DNA from: Nonomuraea guangzhouensis
GTDB lineage: Bacteria; Actinomycetota; Actinomycetes; Streptosporangiales; Streptosporangiaceae
NCBI RefSeq assembly: GCF_019396345.1
Contig: NZ_JAHKRM010000044.1
Coordinates: 34,331 to 98,330 of the forward strand
DNA length: 64,000 nt
Direction: 5' to 3'
The notes under the pieces are model-generated. The model was not told the DNA's origin, ran no database searches, and was given only the letters and a program-made list of their open reading frames with translations. The number at the start of each line of letters is the position of its first letter. Position 1 is the first letter of the stretch. Shown here piece after piece: positions 1 to 8,780 of the stretch. A program made the translations under genes and the position numbers.

Positions 1-264
1 GCGCTCTTCGTCGTCTGCGTAGGGGCGGGCAAGCTCATGGGTGCGCGCCTCGGGGTGTCGGTGACGGCGCTCGGCTGGCTGCTGGTGTCGATGCCGTTCT
101 CGCTCAAGCTCTCGCAGGGCGACCTGGTGATCTCCGGCACTCCCGCCGGGTACATCTACCTCTACGGGAGCATGGCGGCGGTGATCGTGGCCTTCTTCCT
201 GACGCCCTCGTCGAACAGCGGCTCGTGGTTGCTGCACGGGCAGCAGCCAAGGAACCCGACGTAG
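1..264 (+). CDS. Integral membrane protein, 3' end only
   Basis: The frame is open from base 1 to a TAG at 262-264, so the true start lies before the window. The visible 87 residues hold two hydrophobic stretches, one near the start and one ending in a Val/Ile/Ala/Phe-rich helix, followed by a short polar tail. This looks like a small polytopic membrane protein resembling the actinobacterial DUF6113 type. No catalytic motif is visible, the family assignment is only an impression, and no function is proposed. The next gene starts 18 nt downstream on the same strand. Confidence 0.6.
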   Translation, partial: ALFVVCVGAGKLMGARLGVSVTALGWLLVSMPFSLKLSQGDLVISGTPAGYIYLYGSMAAVIVAFFLTPSSNSGSWLLHGQQPRNPT

Positions 265-282
265 CGGCATAAAGTAGCGATC

Positions 283-783
283 GTGCACCATGGTTCCACA
301 GAGCGGCATGTCGGGCGGGATACCTACCGCGAGGTGGTCGGCCGGTTCGCCACCGGAGTCGCGATCGTCACGACCAGGCTCGACGGGATCGATCACGCGA
401 TGACCGTGAACTCGTTCACGTCCGTCTCACTGGATCCGCTGCTCGTGCTGTTCTGCGCGGAGAAGGTGGCCCGGTTCCACGACGCCGTGCTGGAGGCGGG
501 GGTGTGGGGGGTGTCGGTGCTGCCGGCGTCCATGGAGGACGCGTCGCGGTTCTTCGCGCATCGGGGGCGGGAGCTCGACGGGCAGCTGGATCGGTGGGCC
601 CACGATCGGGGCGAGTCGGGCGTTGCGCTGTTCACCGACGCCCTGGCGACCCTGGAGGCGCGTACGACCGCTGTCCATGAGGGCGGTGACCACTCGATCG
701 TGGTGGGTGGAGTGACGGCCCTGGGCGGGGTGGTCGATGGCCGTCCGCTTCTTTACCATCAGGGCGGCTACAAGACTTTATGA
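283..783 (+). CDS. Flavin reductase-like domain protein (FMN-binding split barrel)
   Basis: The 166-residue protein starts at GTG 283. Its N-terminal half carries the flavin reductase signature: a GRFATGVAIVTT-type strand and turn, then a segment ending in NSFTSVSLDPLLVLFC, which in this family contacts FMN and NAD(P)H. Members are usually the small component of two-component flavin-dependent monooxygenases and supply reduced flavin. Length is normal. No partner monooxygenase is adjacent, so the physiological partner is unknown. The 3' flank carries copy A of a repeat found three times in this window. Confidence 0.85.
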   Translation: MHHGSTERHVGRDTYREVVGRFATGVAIVTTRLDGIDHAMTVNSFTSVSLDPLLVLFCAEKVARFHDAVLEAGVWGVSVLPASMEDASRFFAHRGRELDGQLDRWAHDRGESGVALFTDALATLEARTTAVHEGGDHSIVVGGVTALGGVVDGRPLLYHQGGYKTL

Positions 784-788
784 GCATC

Positions 789-882
789 TTGTACGGCCAG
801 CCCGGTGAACCCCACCCGCCATACATGGCCGGGCTCTGTCCAGGGACACGCTCCTCCGGCGGAGCCGGCTGAGCGCCGTGAC
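789..882 (+). repeat. 3'-flank repeat, copy A
   Basis: About 94 bp starting 5 nt after the flavin reductase stop. It matches copies at 32089-32203 (+) and 32751-32866 (-) along most of its length. The best conserved parts are a CTCTGTCCAGGG block, a CTCCTCCGGCGGAG hairpin and a terminal CAGCGCCGTGAC-like block. A long-range AGCCCGG/CCGGGCT pair closes the first half. Like the other copies, it sits just 3' of a gene on its own strand. Confidence 0.8.
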
Positions 883-946
883 GTGCGCGTTCTTGACCCC
901 GGCCGTGGTCATTCGCAGGCCGGTGCCGATGGAGCGCGGTGTGGGC

Positions 947-982
947 CGCCGACCCGGCGCCGGAGGGGGAGCCGGGTCGGCG
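947..982. terminator. Bidirectional hairpin between convergent genes
   Basis: Perfect 12-bp arms CGCCGACCCGGC (947-958) and GCCGGGTCGGCG (971-982) enclose a 12-nt loop. The hairpin lies between the plus-strand flavin reductase and the minus-strand gene ending at 992. There is no long T-tract, so a structure-only terminator is inferred. Confidence 0.55.
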
Positions 983-991
983 GGGTCGCGG

Positions 992-1906
992 TTACTGCGC
1001 CTCGGCAGTCGGGGTCGTGACCGTCGGTGTCGGTGTTCCTGTCACCGTGGCGGTCTCCGGCGGCGTCGCAGACGGTGCTGGGCAGGTGGGGACCGCCGCC
1101 ACGGAGGATTCGGTCGGTGCCACTGTGTCCGCCGGCGTCTGAACGAGGGTGTCCGTCACGGTTGCCGTCGGTGTCGGGGTCGGGGTGGGCTCTAGAGTTT
1201 CCGTGGTCGACGTGGTCGGTGAGGTTGATGGGTCCGCGGTGGGAGCCACCGGCTCCGGCGCTCCGGTGCTCGGTTGGCAGGTGAAGGTGACCGTGGCGGT
1301 GACCGTCGCCGCCGGGGCGGTTTGGGTGACCGTGACCGTTGCCGCCTGGGTGACCGTGGTGGTCGCCGTGGCCGTTTGGGTCACTGTCGCGGTCGCCGTA
1401 TCGGTCGCCGAATTGCTGGAGTCGGCGGTGACCGTCGCCGTGGCTGTGGCCGTCGCCGCCGGGGAGGCTGTCACGGTGCGTGTGGGCCAGGGCAGGACCT
1501 TGACCTTGATGCTGGGTTTGCCCTTGACCTTGTAGCTGCCTTTACCGATCTTCTTGCTGCTCTGGCCGGCGCCGGTGGTCACGGGGAGGTCTGCGGCCGT
1601 CGTCTTGCACGACTTGGACTTGCAGACCTTCTGCTTCACGCTGAACCGGGCCGCACCGTCGTACTTGATGGATACATCCAGATACGAGACGCCCTTCTTC
1701 TTGACGACCTTCGTCTTCGCGGTGTACTTCCCGACTTTAGGAGTGGGAGTCGTCGTCGGGGTGGTGGCGGGTAACGCCACTTCGACGCGGAGAGGAGGGC
1801 CAGTTGAGTTGAGGGGATCTGACGCTGATGTCTGGGTGATCGCGACTCCGCCGACTCCGGCCAAGGCCATGGTGCCGACCAGCGCACCCACGATGGTGAA
1901 TCTCAT
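992..1906 (-). CDS. Secreted Thr/Ala/Val-rich low-complexity protein
   Basis: The 304-residue protein has an N-terminal signal peptide (hydrophobic residues about 5-25). A folded-looking domain follows, about residues 55-140, rich in Lys with a CKSKSC pair that could form a disulphide. The rest, about 145-300, is low complexity: many TVT, TAT and TPT repeats plus two isolated cysteines. Such a tail would be extended and a plausible O-glycosylation target. No family is recognised. An ATG start is preceded by AGGA and by a good promoter at 1940-1969. Confidence 0.7.
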   Translation of the reverse strand: MRFTIVGALVGTMALAGVGGVAITQTSASDPLNSTGPPLRVEVALPATTPTTTPTPKVGKYTAKTKVVKKKGVSYLDVSIKYDGAARFSVKQKVCKSKSCKTTAADLPVTTGAGQSSKKIGKGSYKVKGKPSIKVKVLPWPTRTVTASPAATATATATVTADSSNSATDTATATVTQTATATTTVTQAATVTVTQTAPAATVTATVTFTCQPSTGAPEPVAPTADPSTSPTTSTTETLEPTPTPTPTATVTDTLVQTPADTVAPTESSVAAVPTCPAPSATPPETATVTGTPTPTVTTPTAEAQ

Positions 1907-1939
1907 AATCCTGCTCTTGGGGAGATTTCAGGACCCGGA

Positions 1940-1969
1940 TCATTATTCCGTCTTGTCAAGATTGGTCAA
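1940..1969 (-). promoter_or_regulatory. Candidate sigma-70-type promoter of the Thr-rich secreted protein gene
   Basis: Read on the minus strand: TTGACC (1969-1964), an 18-nt spacer, then TAATGA (1945-1940), about 35 nt before the ATG at 1906. A second TTGAC lies 11 bp inside the spacer. Both boxes are close to housekeeping consensus, which is unusual in such GC-rich DNA. Confidence 0.5.
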
Positions 1970-2341
1970 GGGTCTGAACCGGTGGTTGTCCGAAGAACTA
2001 TGGCGCGTTTCTCTGAGCTGATCGGCTGCGACTGAAGGTAATCAGATGGTAATGTTAGGTAATGGCCGGGTGCCTGAGTGGCGTCCGGTCCCCGCCCCCG
2101 TCGGTGTCCGCACCGATGGGACAGCGTCCGGCGGGGCGGTGGCCCAAGAGCCGCACTCCCTCCAGGAATGCGGAGTCAGGCCCCGACAACGCGGTTCTCC
2201 ACCACGGTCCGCCCGGCTCGCCGGACGGACGCGGCATCGGCTTCCACCAGATCGCTACCCGGCCTCGGCCGGCAAGCGACGAGACTACGCTGATGTCCGC
2301 TTTACTCAGGTAAACACAGAGAGCCGAAGACGCTGAGACGC
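1970..2341. other. Intergenic region with three phased GGTAAT repeats
   Basis: This gene-free stretch separates divergent genes. The notable content is three direct GGTAAT hexamers at 2037, 2048 and 2058, spaced 11 and 10 bp apart, so they lie on one face of the helix. That layout resembles direct-repeat sites of OmpR/PhoB-type or SARP regulators. No convincing ORF or RNA gene was seen. Confidence 0.4.
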
Positions 2342-2773
2342 ATGAACAAGCGCTACCGGTTCCGGCGGGTGGTGAACTACATCAATCTCACCACCCCGCT
2401 CGGTCTGCTGATCTCCGTCGTGGGCGGTGCCTCCAGGCAGCACGGGCCCAACGGCCTCGTCCTGGCGTTCGGCTACCGCTATCGCTTCCCCATCGCCGGG
2501 GCCTTCACCGTCGGGAACGTCGTGCTGACCAGGCGCGACTCGCTCGACGACCAGCTCATCCTGCACGAGGGCCGGCATGCCACCCAGTGGGCCTGCTGCG
2601 CGGGTCTGCCGATGCTGCCGCTGTATCTGGTGGCCATGCTCGTCTCCGTACTGGTCTGCGGGCATCAGGCCTCGTACAACGTCTTCGAGCGGCTGGCCGG
2701 GCTGGACGACGGCGGGTACCCGCACGCACCCCTGTGGTGGAGAAGGGGCGCAGGTGGCGATCGGTCCGGGTGA
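2342..2773 (+). CDS. Small membrane protein with HExxHxxQ motif, function unknown
   Basis: The protein has 143 residues and an ATG start. It contains LILHEGRHATQW at about residues 76-87, which fits HExxH of zincin metalloproteases and the extended HExxHxxQ seen in DUF4157-type domains. A strongly hydrophobic segment (about 92-108) follows directly and would place the motif at the membrane. The protein is much smaller than typical zincins and no third zinc ligand can be pointed out with confidence. Peptidase activity is therefore a hypothesis. The MBL-fold gene follows 30 nt downstream. Confidence 0.6.
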   Translation: MNKRYRFRRVVNYINLTTPLGLLISVVGGASRQHGPNGLVLAFGYRYRFPIAGAFTVGNVVLTRRDSLDDQLILHEGRHATQWACCAGLPMLPLYLVAMLVSVLVCGHQASYNVFERLAGLDDGGYPHAPLWWRRGAGGDRSG

Positions 2774-2803
2774 CTGATCCGCTACACAGGGCAGAGGGCG
2801 CGC

Positions 2804-3742
2804 ATGACGCAGACGATCGATGTCCCCCGCTGGCCGGACAGCTTCAAAGACCGCCTCACCGCGCCCCTTCCCGAGTTTCGCGAGCTGCTGAGCGTCACCT
2901 GGCACGGCGCGTTCCGTCCGGACATCGGCGACGCCGACCAGATCCCGGTGCTGCGCAACGGCGGTCTCCCTCGGGCCGCCACCGGCGAGACCATGGTCAC
3001 CTGGGTGGGGCACTCCACATTCGTGCTGCAGATCAACGGAATGACGATCCTGACCGATCCGGTGTGGTCGCGCAGGATCCCCGGTGTACGGCAGCGGCTG
3101 ACGCCTCCGGGTGTCGCCTGGAGCGACCTGCCGAGGATCGACGCCGTGGTGATCAGCCACAACCACTACGACCACCTGGACGCGCCCACCATGCGCAAGC
3201 TGCCCAGGGACACGCCGATCCTGGTGCCCGCCCGGCTGAAGCCGTGGTTCGGCCGGCGCGGCTTCACCCGGGTGACGGAGCTGGACTGGTGGGGGTCCAC
3301 GTCGGTCGGGGACGTCACGTTCGACTTCGTGCCCGCCCACCACTGGAGCCGGCGCACGGTCTGGGACACCTGCAAGACGCTCTGGGGCGGATGGGTGATC
3401 GACGGGTCGGTCTACTTCGCGGGTGACACCGGCTATGGGGACCGGCTGGCGCAGATCGGGGAGCGGTTCGGCGGGTTAGATCTGGCCCTCATGCCGGTGG
3501 GGGCGTACGAGCCGCACTGGTTCATGAAGGCCGCGCACGTCAACCCGGAGGAGGCGGTGCGGGGCTGCCTGGACGTGGGGGCGCCACGGATGGCCACCAT
3601 GCACTGGGGCACGTTCGTGCTGTCGGGGGAGCCGCTGCTCGCACCGATCGAGAGCGCACGAGCGGCCTGGCGTGCCCAGGGGCTGCCCCGGGAGGGCCTG
3701 TGGGACCTCGCGATCGGGGAGTCCCGTTCCTTTCTTTCATAG
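2804..3742 (+). CDS. MBL-fold hydrolase, NAPE-PLD/UlaG-like
   Basis: This 312-residue metallo-beta-lactamase-fold enzyme carries VISHNHYDHLD (HxHxDH metal site), an earlier VGHSTFVLQING strand typical of the NAPE-PLD/UlaG subgroup, and the FAGDTGYGD motif with the bridging Asp. A late TMHWGTF supplies the last His ligand. The family hydrolyses phosphodiester or lactone bonds; bacterial NAPE-PLD-like members often act on lipids. All metal ligands are present, so it should be active. The 3' end overlaps the convergent gene at 3737 by 6 nt. Confidence 0.9.
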   Translation: MTQTIDVPRWPDSFKDRLTAPLPEFRELLSVTWHGAFRPDIGDADQIPVLRNGGLPRAATGETMVTWVGHSTFVLQINGMTILTDPVWSRRIPGVRQRLTPPGVAWSDLPRIDAVVISHNHYDHLDAPTMRKLPRDTPILVPARLKPWFGRRGFTRVTELDWWGSTSVGDVTFDFVPAHHWSRRTVWDTCKTLWGGWVIDGSVYFAGDTGYGDRLAQIGERFGGLDLALMPVGAYEPHWFMKAAHVNPEEAVRGCLDVGAPRMATMHWGTFVLSGEPLLAPIESARAAWRAQGLPREGLWDLAIGESRSFLS

Positions 3743-4564
3743 CTGCGGGGTGCGGGGGAGGAGCGTGCCCAGGGTCAGGGCGCCGATGGCCAGGCCGGAG
3801 ATCGCGCCCGCGCAGAGCACCGAGGCGGTGGACGGGCTGACGACGGTTAAGCCGAAGAGGGCCAGGCCCGAGACGACCGCGGAGACGGTGATGTAGGTCC
3901 AGATCGCCAGCCGTACGACACGCAGGCGGATCTGCTCGGACGGCTGGGTGCGGGACAGGAGCCAGGCCAGGGCGGGCAGGAGCAGCACACCGTGCATGAG
4001 GATGGCGTGGGCGGGCTTGAGCGAACCGGCCACCGTGTAGGCGAGCTGCTGGGAGCCGGTCATGACCTCGATCACCCCACGGGCGATCATGATGCCCCCG
4101 AAGGCCATCGCGGCCAGGAACGTGCCGAACCCGGCCTGAACGGCCAGCCGCATGCTGTCCGGAGCCGCGGGGTCGCGGCGGAAGGCGGAGATCGTCATGA
4201 GGACCACGACGGCGATCAGCGCGAAGCCGCCGGCGGCCAGTGTCCTGGCAATGAGTGAATCCACGTCGGTGGACATGTTGAAGTGCGAGGGCACGCCGCG
4301 CCACGCCTGCACGGTGATGAGCGCGACCTCCACGACCGACGCTACGGCGAAGATGCCCAGCAGCACGTCGCGACGGCGTAGCCGGACGAACTGCGACACC
4401 CAGGTGAGCGAGAGCACGCTCAGCCCGAACGAGACCCCGAACGTGAACGGCTTGCGCCACGACACAGGGCCGTCCCACGGGCCGCCGTCGACCACGAGCA
4501 CGCCCAGATGGACGAGCCCGGACACGACCAGGAGCAGTCCGATCAAGTACCAGAGGCGAGTCAT
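3737..4564 (-). CDS. Polytopic membrane protein, function unknown
   Basis: The 275-residue protein has about seven hydrophobic helices distributed over its whole length, connected by short Arg-rich loops. An ATG start opens directly into the first helix (MTRLWYLIGLLLVVSG). A conserved-looking GPVSWRKPFTFGVSFG segment follows the first helix. No transporter signature or catalytic motif is apparent. It probably stands alone: the penicillin acylase gene ends about 85 nt upstream on the same strand. Confidence 0.7.
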   Translation of the reverse strand: MTRLWYLIGLLLVVSGLVHLGVLVVDGGPWDGPVSWRKPFTFGVSFGLSVLSLTWVSQFVRLRRRDVLLGIFAVASVVEVALITVQAWRGVPSHFNMSTDVDSLIARTLAAGGFALIAVVVLMTISAFRRDPAAPDSMRLAVQAGFGTFLAAMAFGGIMIARGVIEVMTGSQQLAYTVAGSLKPAHAILMHGVLLLPALAWLLSRTQPSEQIRLRVVRLAIWTYITVSAVVSGLALFGLTVVSPSTASVLCAGAISGLAIGALTLGTLLPRTPQL

Positions 4565-4649
4565 GCCGCCATGCTGACGCGGGGAAGGGGTCCTCGGCGT
4601 CAGCCCACGGTCTTGAATCCACGTACGCCCGTGGTCGTAGTCAAGCAGG

Positions 4650-7214
4650 TCAGGGCGTGAGGCGCAGGGTGTGGACGGCGGCCTTCTGGACGGTCGACGG
4701 CTTCGAGTACATCGGCAGCAGCTCCCCCTTCGCCCACACCGGCGCCTGGTCCCAGTAGTTGTCGTGGAACGCGTGCCCCGAAGCCCCCGTCAGGTTGATC
4801 CACCCTGACTTGTCCAGATCCCCCAGATCGACCACCATCCGCATGGACGGCACCGACGTGACCGTGTAGTCGCGCTGCACGTTCCACCCGGTGGCGTTCG
4901 GCGCGTCCTTGCTGCCCGGCACCTCGAACGGCCCCCGGTTGAAAAGGGCCTCGATGGGCGCGATGCCCGAGGTGCCCAGCGAGCCGTTGGTGAGCGTGAG
5001 CTGGTGCAGATCGCCCCAGCGCCAGGCCGTCAGGTCGGTGCCGAGCCGGTCGGCCACCTCCTGGTAGGCCGCGCCCAGCGCCTGCTGGATGATGTCGTCG
5101 CGGGTCTCGGTACGGTCCTTGGTGGTGGTGTCGTCCCAGAACGGGTCGTCGGGGGCGTCAAGCAGGCGCTTGATCACCTCGTACCACCGGTCGCCGCCGC
5201 TCGGCCGGGCCCCGGCGGGCAGGTCGTCGTCGAACGTCAGCTTGAGCAGGTGCCGCCAGACCGCGTTGAAGTACGCCGCGGGTGTCGAGTTGACGCCCTG
5301 CGAGCCGTCCCAGTCCTGCAACAGTTTCCTGGCCTGTACGGCGGGCCCGGCCAGCGGCACTCGCATCAGCGCCGGGACCACGTCCTTGGTCAGGCCGTTG
5401 TAGGTGTCCTGCTGGATCTTGGACATGGTCGCGGCGTCGACCTTGCCCTTCGCGATCTCCTCCTTGATCCGGTCGAGGATGCGCTGGGAACGGTAGCCGT
5501 ACGCCCAGTCCTTGGTCAGGAGCGGCCGGTAGCGCTTGGGGTCGATGACGGCGTTGTTCGCCGTCACGATGTAGCCGTCGGGGGGATCCTCCACGGAGGG
5601 CAACTGGTCGTAGGGGATGGGGGCGGTGCGCCAGTCGTACTCGCCCGTCCAGCCGGGCACCGGCCACGTGCCGTCGCCCTTCTCGCGTACGGGGATCCGG
5701 CCGGGCGCCTGGTAGCCGATGTGGCCCTCGGTGTCGGCGTACACCAGGTTCTGCGCGGGCACGTCGAAGAGCGAGGCCGCGGCGCGGAACTCCGGCCAGT
5801 CGGTGGCCGCGTTCATCGCGAAGATCGCGTCGACGGTGTTGCCGGGCGTCAGGGCGGTCCACTGAAGGGCCACCGCGTTGGCGCCGTCGCTCGGCTTGAC
5901 GTCGCCGATCACCTCGTTGATGAGCGGGCCGTGCCGGGTGCTCCTGACGTTCAGGGTGACCGTGTCGCTGCCGGCCACCTTGATCTTCTCCTGCCGGGTC
6001 TCCAGCTTCACCGACTCGCCCTTGTACAGGTACGTGTCGCCCTTCACCCGCTCCAGGAACAGGTCGGCCACGTCGGGCCCCAGGTTGGTGAAGCCCCAGG
6101 CGATCTTGTCCGTGTGGCCGATGATCACCCCGGGCAGGCCGGAGAAGCTGAACCCCGTCACGTCATAGGAGCAGGATTCGGTGATCTTCCGGCAGTGCAG
6201 CCCGACCTGGTACCAGACGGACGGCATCTGCGCCGACAGGTGCGGGTCGTTCGCCAGCAGCGGCTTGCCGCTGGCCGTGTGCTCGCCCGAGACCACCCAT
6301 GAGTTCGACCCGATGCCGTCGCGGTCCGCGGCGCTCATCGTGCCGGGCACCGCGTCGAGCGTCTTCGCGGCCTGGGTGAGCGCGCCGGTCACGCTCTGGC
6401 CGCGGGTCGTGGTGCCGTGGTTCGTGGTCCCGCGGTTCGTGGTGCCGCGTGCGCCCAGCCGGGCTCGTTCGTCGAAGCGGTTGCCGGCGATCGTGCCCTG
6501 GGTGACGATCGGCGCGTGGCTGTCGTACGGGTACTCCGGGTACAGCTGCTCGACCCGCTCGCGCGGCAGCTTGGTGAGCGCCAGGGCGCGGTCGATCTCG
6601 TCTTCCATGTTGGAACGCAGGTCCCACGCCATGGCCTTGAGCCAGGCCACGGAGTCGACCGCGGTCCACGGCTCGGGCTGGTAAGCGCCGTTCTGCACCT
6701 TGAGCACCGAGTATTCGAGGCTCCGGTCGGAGGCGTTGGGGTTGGCCTGGAGCCAGGCGTTCACGCCCTTGGCGTACGCGTCGAGGTAGCGGCGGGTACG
6801 GTCGCTCAGCTCGGGCAGCTCCTGCTCGGCCACCTTGCGCCAGCCCATGGTCCTGATGGCCTTGTCGTTCTCGAGCGTCGCCTTGCCGAACAGCTCCGAC
6901 AGCCGCCCGGAGGTCACATGCCGCCGGAAGTCCATTTCCCAGAACCGGTCCTGCGCGTGCACGAACCCCTGCGCCATGAACAGGTCTTCGGAGCTGTCAG
7001 CGTAAATCTGCGGGATTCCCGCTTTATCGCGATAAATCTCTACATTCCCGGCTAAACCGGGCAGGCGGATGGATCCGTCCACCTGGGGAAACGACCGCCG
7101 GACGGTGTAGACGAGTACACCGGCCAGCACCAGCGCGAGCACGAGGACCACGGTCAGTATCCGAGCCACCCACCGAAACGGCCAAGGCAGCCAGGCATAG
7201 GGCCGCAACCTCAC
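4650..7214 (-). CDS. Penicillin acylase-family Ntn hydrolase, membrane-anchored or secreted
   Basis: The 854-residue protein belongs to the penicillin G/cephalosporin acylase family. It is normally made as a precursor that cuts itself before a catalytic Ser. An N-terminal hydrophobic segment (about 14-38) exports or anchors it. The A-chain has the family's AQGFVHAQDRFWEMDF motif (about 80-95). The nucleophile is Ser303 in GSNSWVVSG, followed by ANDPHL. A GTT-rich linker just before the cleavage site (about 255-272) is encoded by short tandem repeats. The GTG start has a strong AAGGAGG ribosome site. Natural substrates could include acyl-homoserine lactones or acylated antibiotics; this is not determinable here. 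Confidence 0.92.
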   Translation of the reverse strand: MRLRPYAWLPWPFRWVARILTVVLVLALVLAGVLVYTVRRSFPQVDGSIRLPGLAGNVEIYRDKAGIPQIYADSSEDLFMAQGFVHAQDRFWEMDFRRHVTSGRLSELFGKATLENDKAIRTMGWRKVAEQELPELSDRTRRYLDAYAKGVNAWLQANPNASDRSLEYSVLKVQNGAYQPEPWTAVDSVAWLKAMAWDLRSNMEDEIDRALALTKLPRERVEQLYPEYPYDSHAPIVTQGTIAGNRFDERARLGARGTTNRGTTNHGTTTRGQSVTGALTQAAKTLDAVPGTMSAADRDGIGSNSWVVSGEHTASGKPLLANDPHLSAQMPSVWYQVGLHCRKITESCSYDVTGFSFSGLPGVIIGHTDKIAWGFTNLGPDVADLFLERVKGDTYLYKGESVKLETRQEKIKVAGSDTVTLNVRSTRHGPLINEVIGDVKPSDGANAVALQWTALTPGNTVDAIFAMNAATDWPEFRAAASLFDVPAQNLVYADTEGHIGYQAPGRIPVREKGDGTWPVPGWTGEYDWRTAPIPYDQLPSVEDPPDGYIVTANNAVIDPKRYRPLLTKDWAYGYRSQRILDRIKEEIAKGKVDAATMSKIQQDTYNGLTKDVVPALMRVPLAGPAVQARKLLQDWDGSQGVNSTPAAYFNAVWRHLLKLTFDDDLPAGARPSGGDRWYEVIKRLLDAPDDPFWDDTTTKDRTETRDDIIQQALGAAYQEVADRLGTDLTAWRWGDLHQLTLTNGSLGTSGIAPIEALFNRGPFEVPGSKDAPNATGWNVQRDYTVTSVPSMRMVVDLGDLDKSGWINLTGASGHAFHDNYWDQAPVWAKGELLPMYSKPSTVQKAAVHTLRLTP

Positions 7215-7355
7215 AAATACCTCCTTCTCTCGCGCAGCCCCTCAAGTCTGACAGCAACGATCACTACTCCCGTCCCACCGACCTCACCCGAAACCCCGCC
7301 GCCCACGGCATTCCAGCACGCCAGGAGACGGTCGCCGACGGGGAAAAGAAAGCGT

Positions 7356-8732
7356 TTACTCCCAGACCTGCCCGAAAGGCGAGTCGGACACCCGGACCCC
7401 CATGGTGGCGAGTGAATCGCGCAGCCGATCCGACTCCGCCCAGTCCCCGGCCTCGCGAGCCCGCTCCCGCTCGGACAGCAACTCCGCCGCCCCCGGCGGC
7501 AGCACCGTCTCCCGAGGCCGCCCGATCTCGATGGCCAGGTCCAGTCCCAGCACCTGATCCAGATGCAGGAACGACTCGAACTTCGCCCCCGGCGCCACCG
7601 ACTCGTCCCGCTCCAGTTCGCGCAGCACCCGTAGCGCGGCCGGCGTGTCGAGGTCGTCGTCGAAGGCCGACTCCACCCGCCGTACGTGCTCGGCCGCCAT
7701 CGGCGCGCTGGGCGACTCCGACCACTCCGCCACCCGGGCCCGCCACCGCCGTACGGTCCTGTCGGCGGCGCGCAGGGTGTCCCAGGTGAGGTTGAGCTGC
7801 TGCCGGTAGCGATGTTCCAGGAACGCCAGCCGTACGGCCAGCGGATCGAGGCCCGCCTCGGTCACGTCCGACAGCAGGACCACGTTCCCCGTGGACTTGG
7901 CCATCTTCCGCCCGTCGAACAGCAGGTGCTCCCCATGCACCCAGTGGCGCACCACCTCGTGGCCGACCGCCGCGTCGGACTGGGCTCGTTCGTCCTCGTG
8001 GTGGGGGAAGCGCAGGTCGATGCCGGCGGTGTGGAGGTCGATGCGGTCGCCGAGGTGGTGCAGCGACATGGCCGAGCACTCGATGTGCCAGCCGGGGAAG
8101 CCGCGGCCCCAGGGGGCGTCCCAGGACAGTTCGCCGTCGGAGGGCTTCCAGAGGGCCCAGTCGGCGTGGAAGCGCTTGCGGGGGTCGATGGTGTCGGGGC
8201 GAAGGGCATCGAGCCTGTTGCCGGAAACTTCGCCATAAGTTGGGAAAGAGGGGGCGTCGAAGTAGACCGCCCCGTCCGGCAGCGCGTACGCGTGTCCCCG
8301 CTCGATCAGCTTGGCGATCAGCTCGATCATCAGCTCGATCGACTCGCTCGCGCGGGGCATGTGCTCCGGCGGGCGCAGGTTCAGGGCGGCGGTGTCCCGC
8401 TTGAAGGAGTCCTCGTAGTAGCGGGCCAGGTCCCGCGCCGAGCGCCCCTCGGCCCGCGCCCCCATGAGCACCTTGTCCTCGCCGGACTCGCCGGACTCGC
8501 CGGAATCCGTGTCGTCGGCCAGGTGGCCCACGTCGGTGATGTTCTGGCAGACCACCATGCGGACCCGCTGCCGCTCCAGCACCCGCCGGATCAGGTCGGA
8601 CAGGAGCTGTGAGCGCAGGTTGCCGACGTGCGCGTGACGATAGACCGTCGGCCCGCAGGAGTACATGCGCATCGCGCGGGCGGGGGCGATCTCCTCGACC
8701 TGCCTGGCGCGCGTGTCGTAGATCCGCAACAT
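7356..8732 (-). CDS. cysS: Cysteine-tRNA ligase (possible secondary copy)
   Basis: This 458-residue class I synthetase attaches cysteine to tRNA-Cys. It shows the HIGH-type HVGN (35-38) in an SCGPTVY context with zinc ligand Cys26, GWHIECS with Cys219, HHEDE, and a KMSKS loop changed to KMAKS (276-280). It belongs to the subtype with ITDVGHL...GEDK. The acidic insert here is lengthened by a 9-bp tandem repeat (8481-8507) encoding Gly-Glu-Ser units. It lies 48 nt after the regulator-like gene at 8781, so co-transcription with the helicase cassette is possible. Whether it is the sole essential copy cannot be judged from this window. Confidence 0.9.
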   Translation of the reverse strand: MLRIYDTRARQVEEIAPARAMRMYSCGPTVYRHAHVGNLRSQLLSDLIRRVLERQRVRMVVCQNITDVGHLADDTDSGESGESGEDKVLMGARAEGRSARDLARYYEDSFKRDTAALNLRPPEHMPRASESIELMIELIAKLIERGHAYALPDGAVYFDAPSFPTYGEVSGNRLDALRPDTIDPRKRFHADWALWKPSDGELSWDAPWGRGFPGWHIECSAMSLHHLGDRIDLHTAGIDLRFPHHEDERAQSDAAVGHEVVRHWVHGEHLLFDGRKMAKSTGNVVLLSDVTEAGLDPLAVRLAFLEHRYRQQLNLTWDTLRAADRTVRRWRARVAEWSESPSAPMAAEHVRRVESAFDDDLDTPAALRVLRELERDESVAPGAKFESFLHLDQVLGLDLAIEIGRPRETVLPPGAAELLSERERAREAGDWAESDRLRDSLATMGVRVSDSPFGQVWE

Positions 8733-8780
8733 CCCCCGAGCCTAGCCCCCGGACTCCGGGAAGCCCGAAAAAGGAAACGG

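Noticed and set aside
2062..2100. GCCGGGTGCCTGAGTGGC looks like the 5' part of a tRNA-Leu/Ser
   Set aside because: No anticodon arm, T-loop or acceptor complement follows within 90 nt.
2306..3343. 345-residue minus-strand frame opposite the MBL hydrolase
   Set aside because: It is a reverse-strand shadow lacking any recognisable motif, while the plus frame has a complete metal site.
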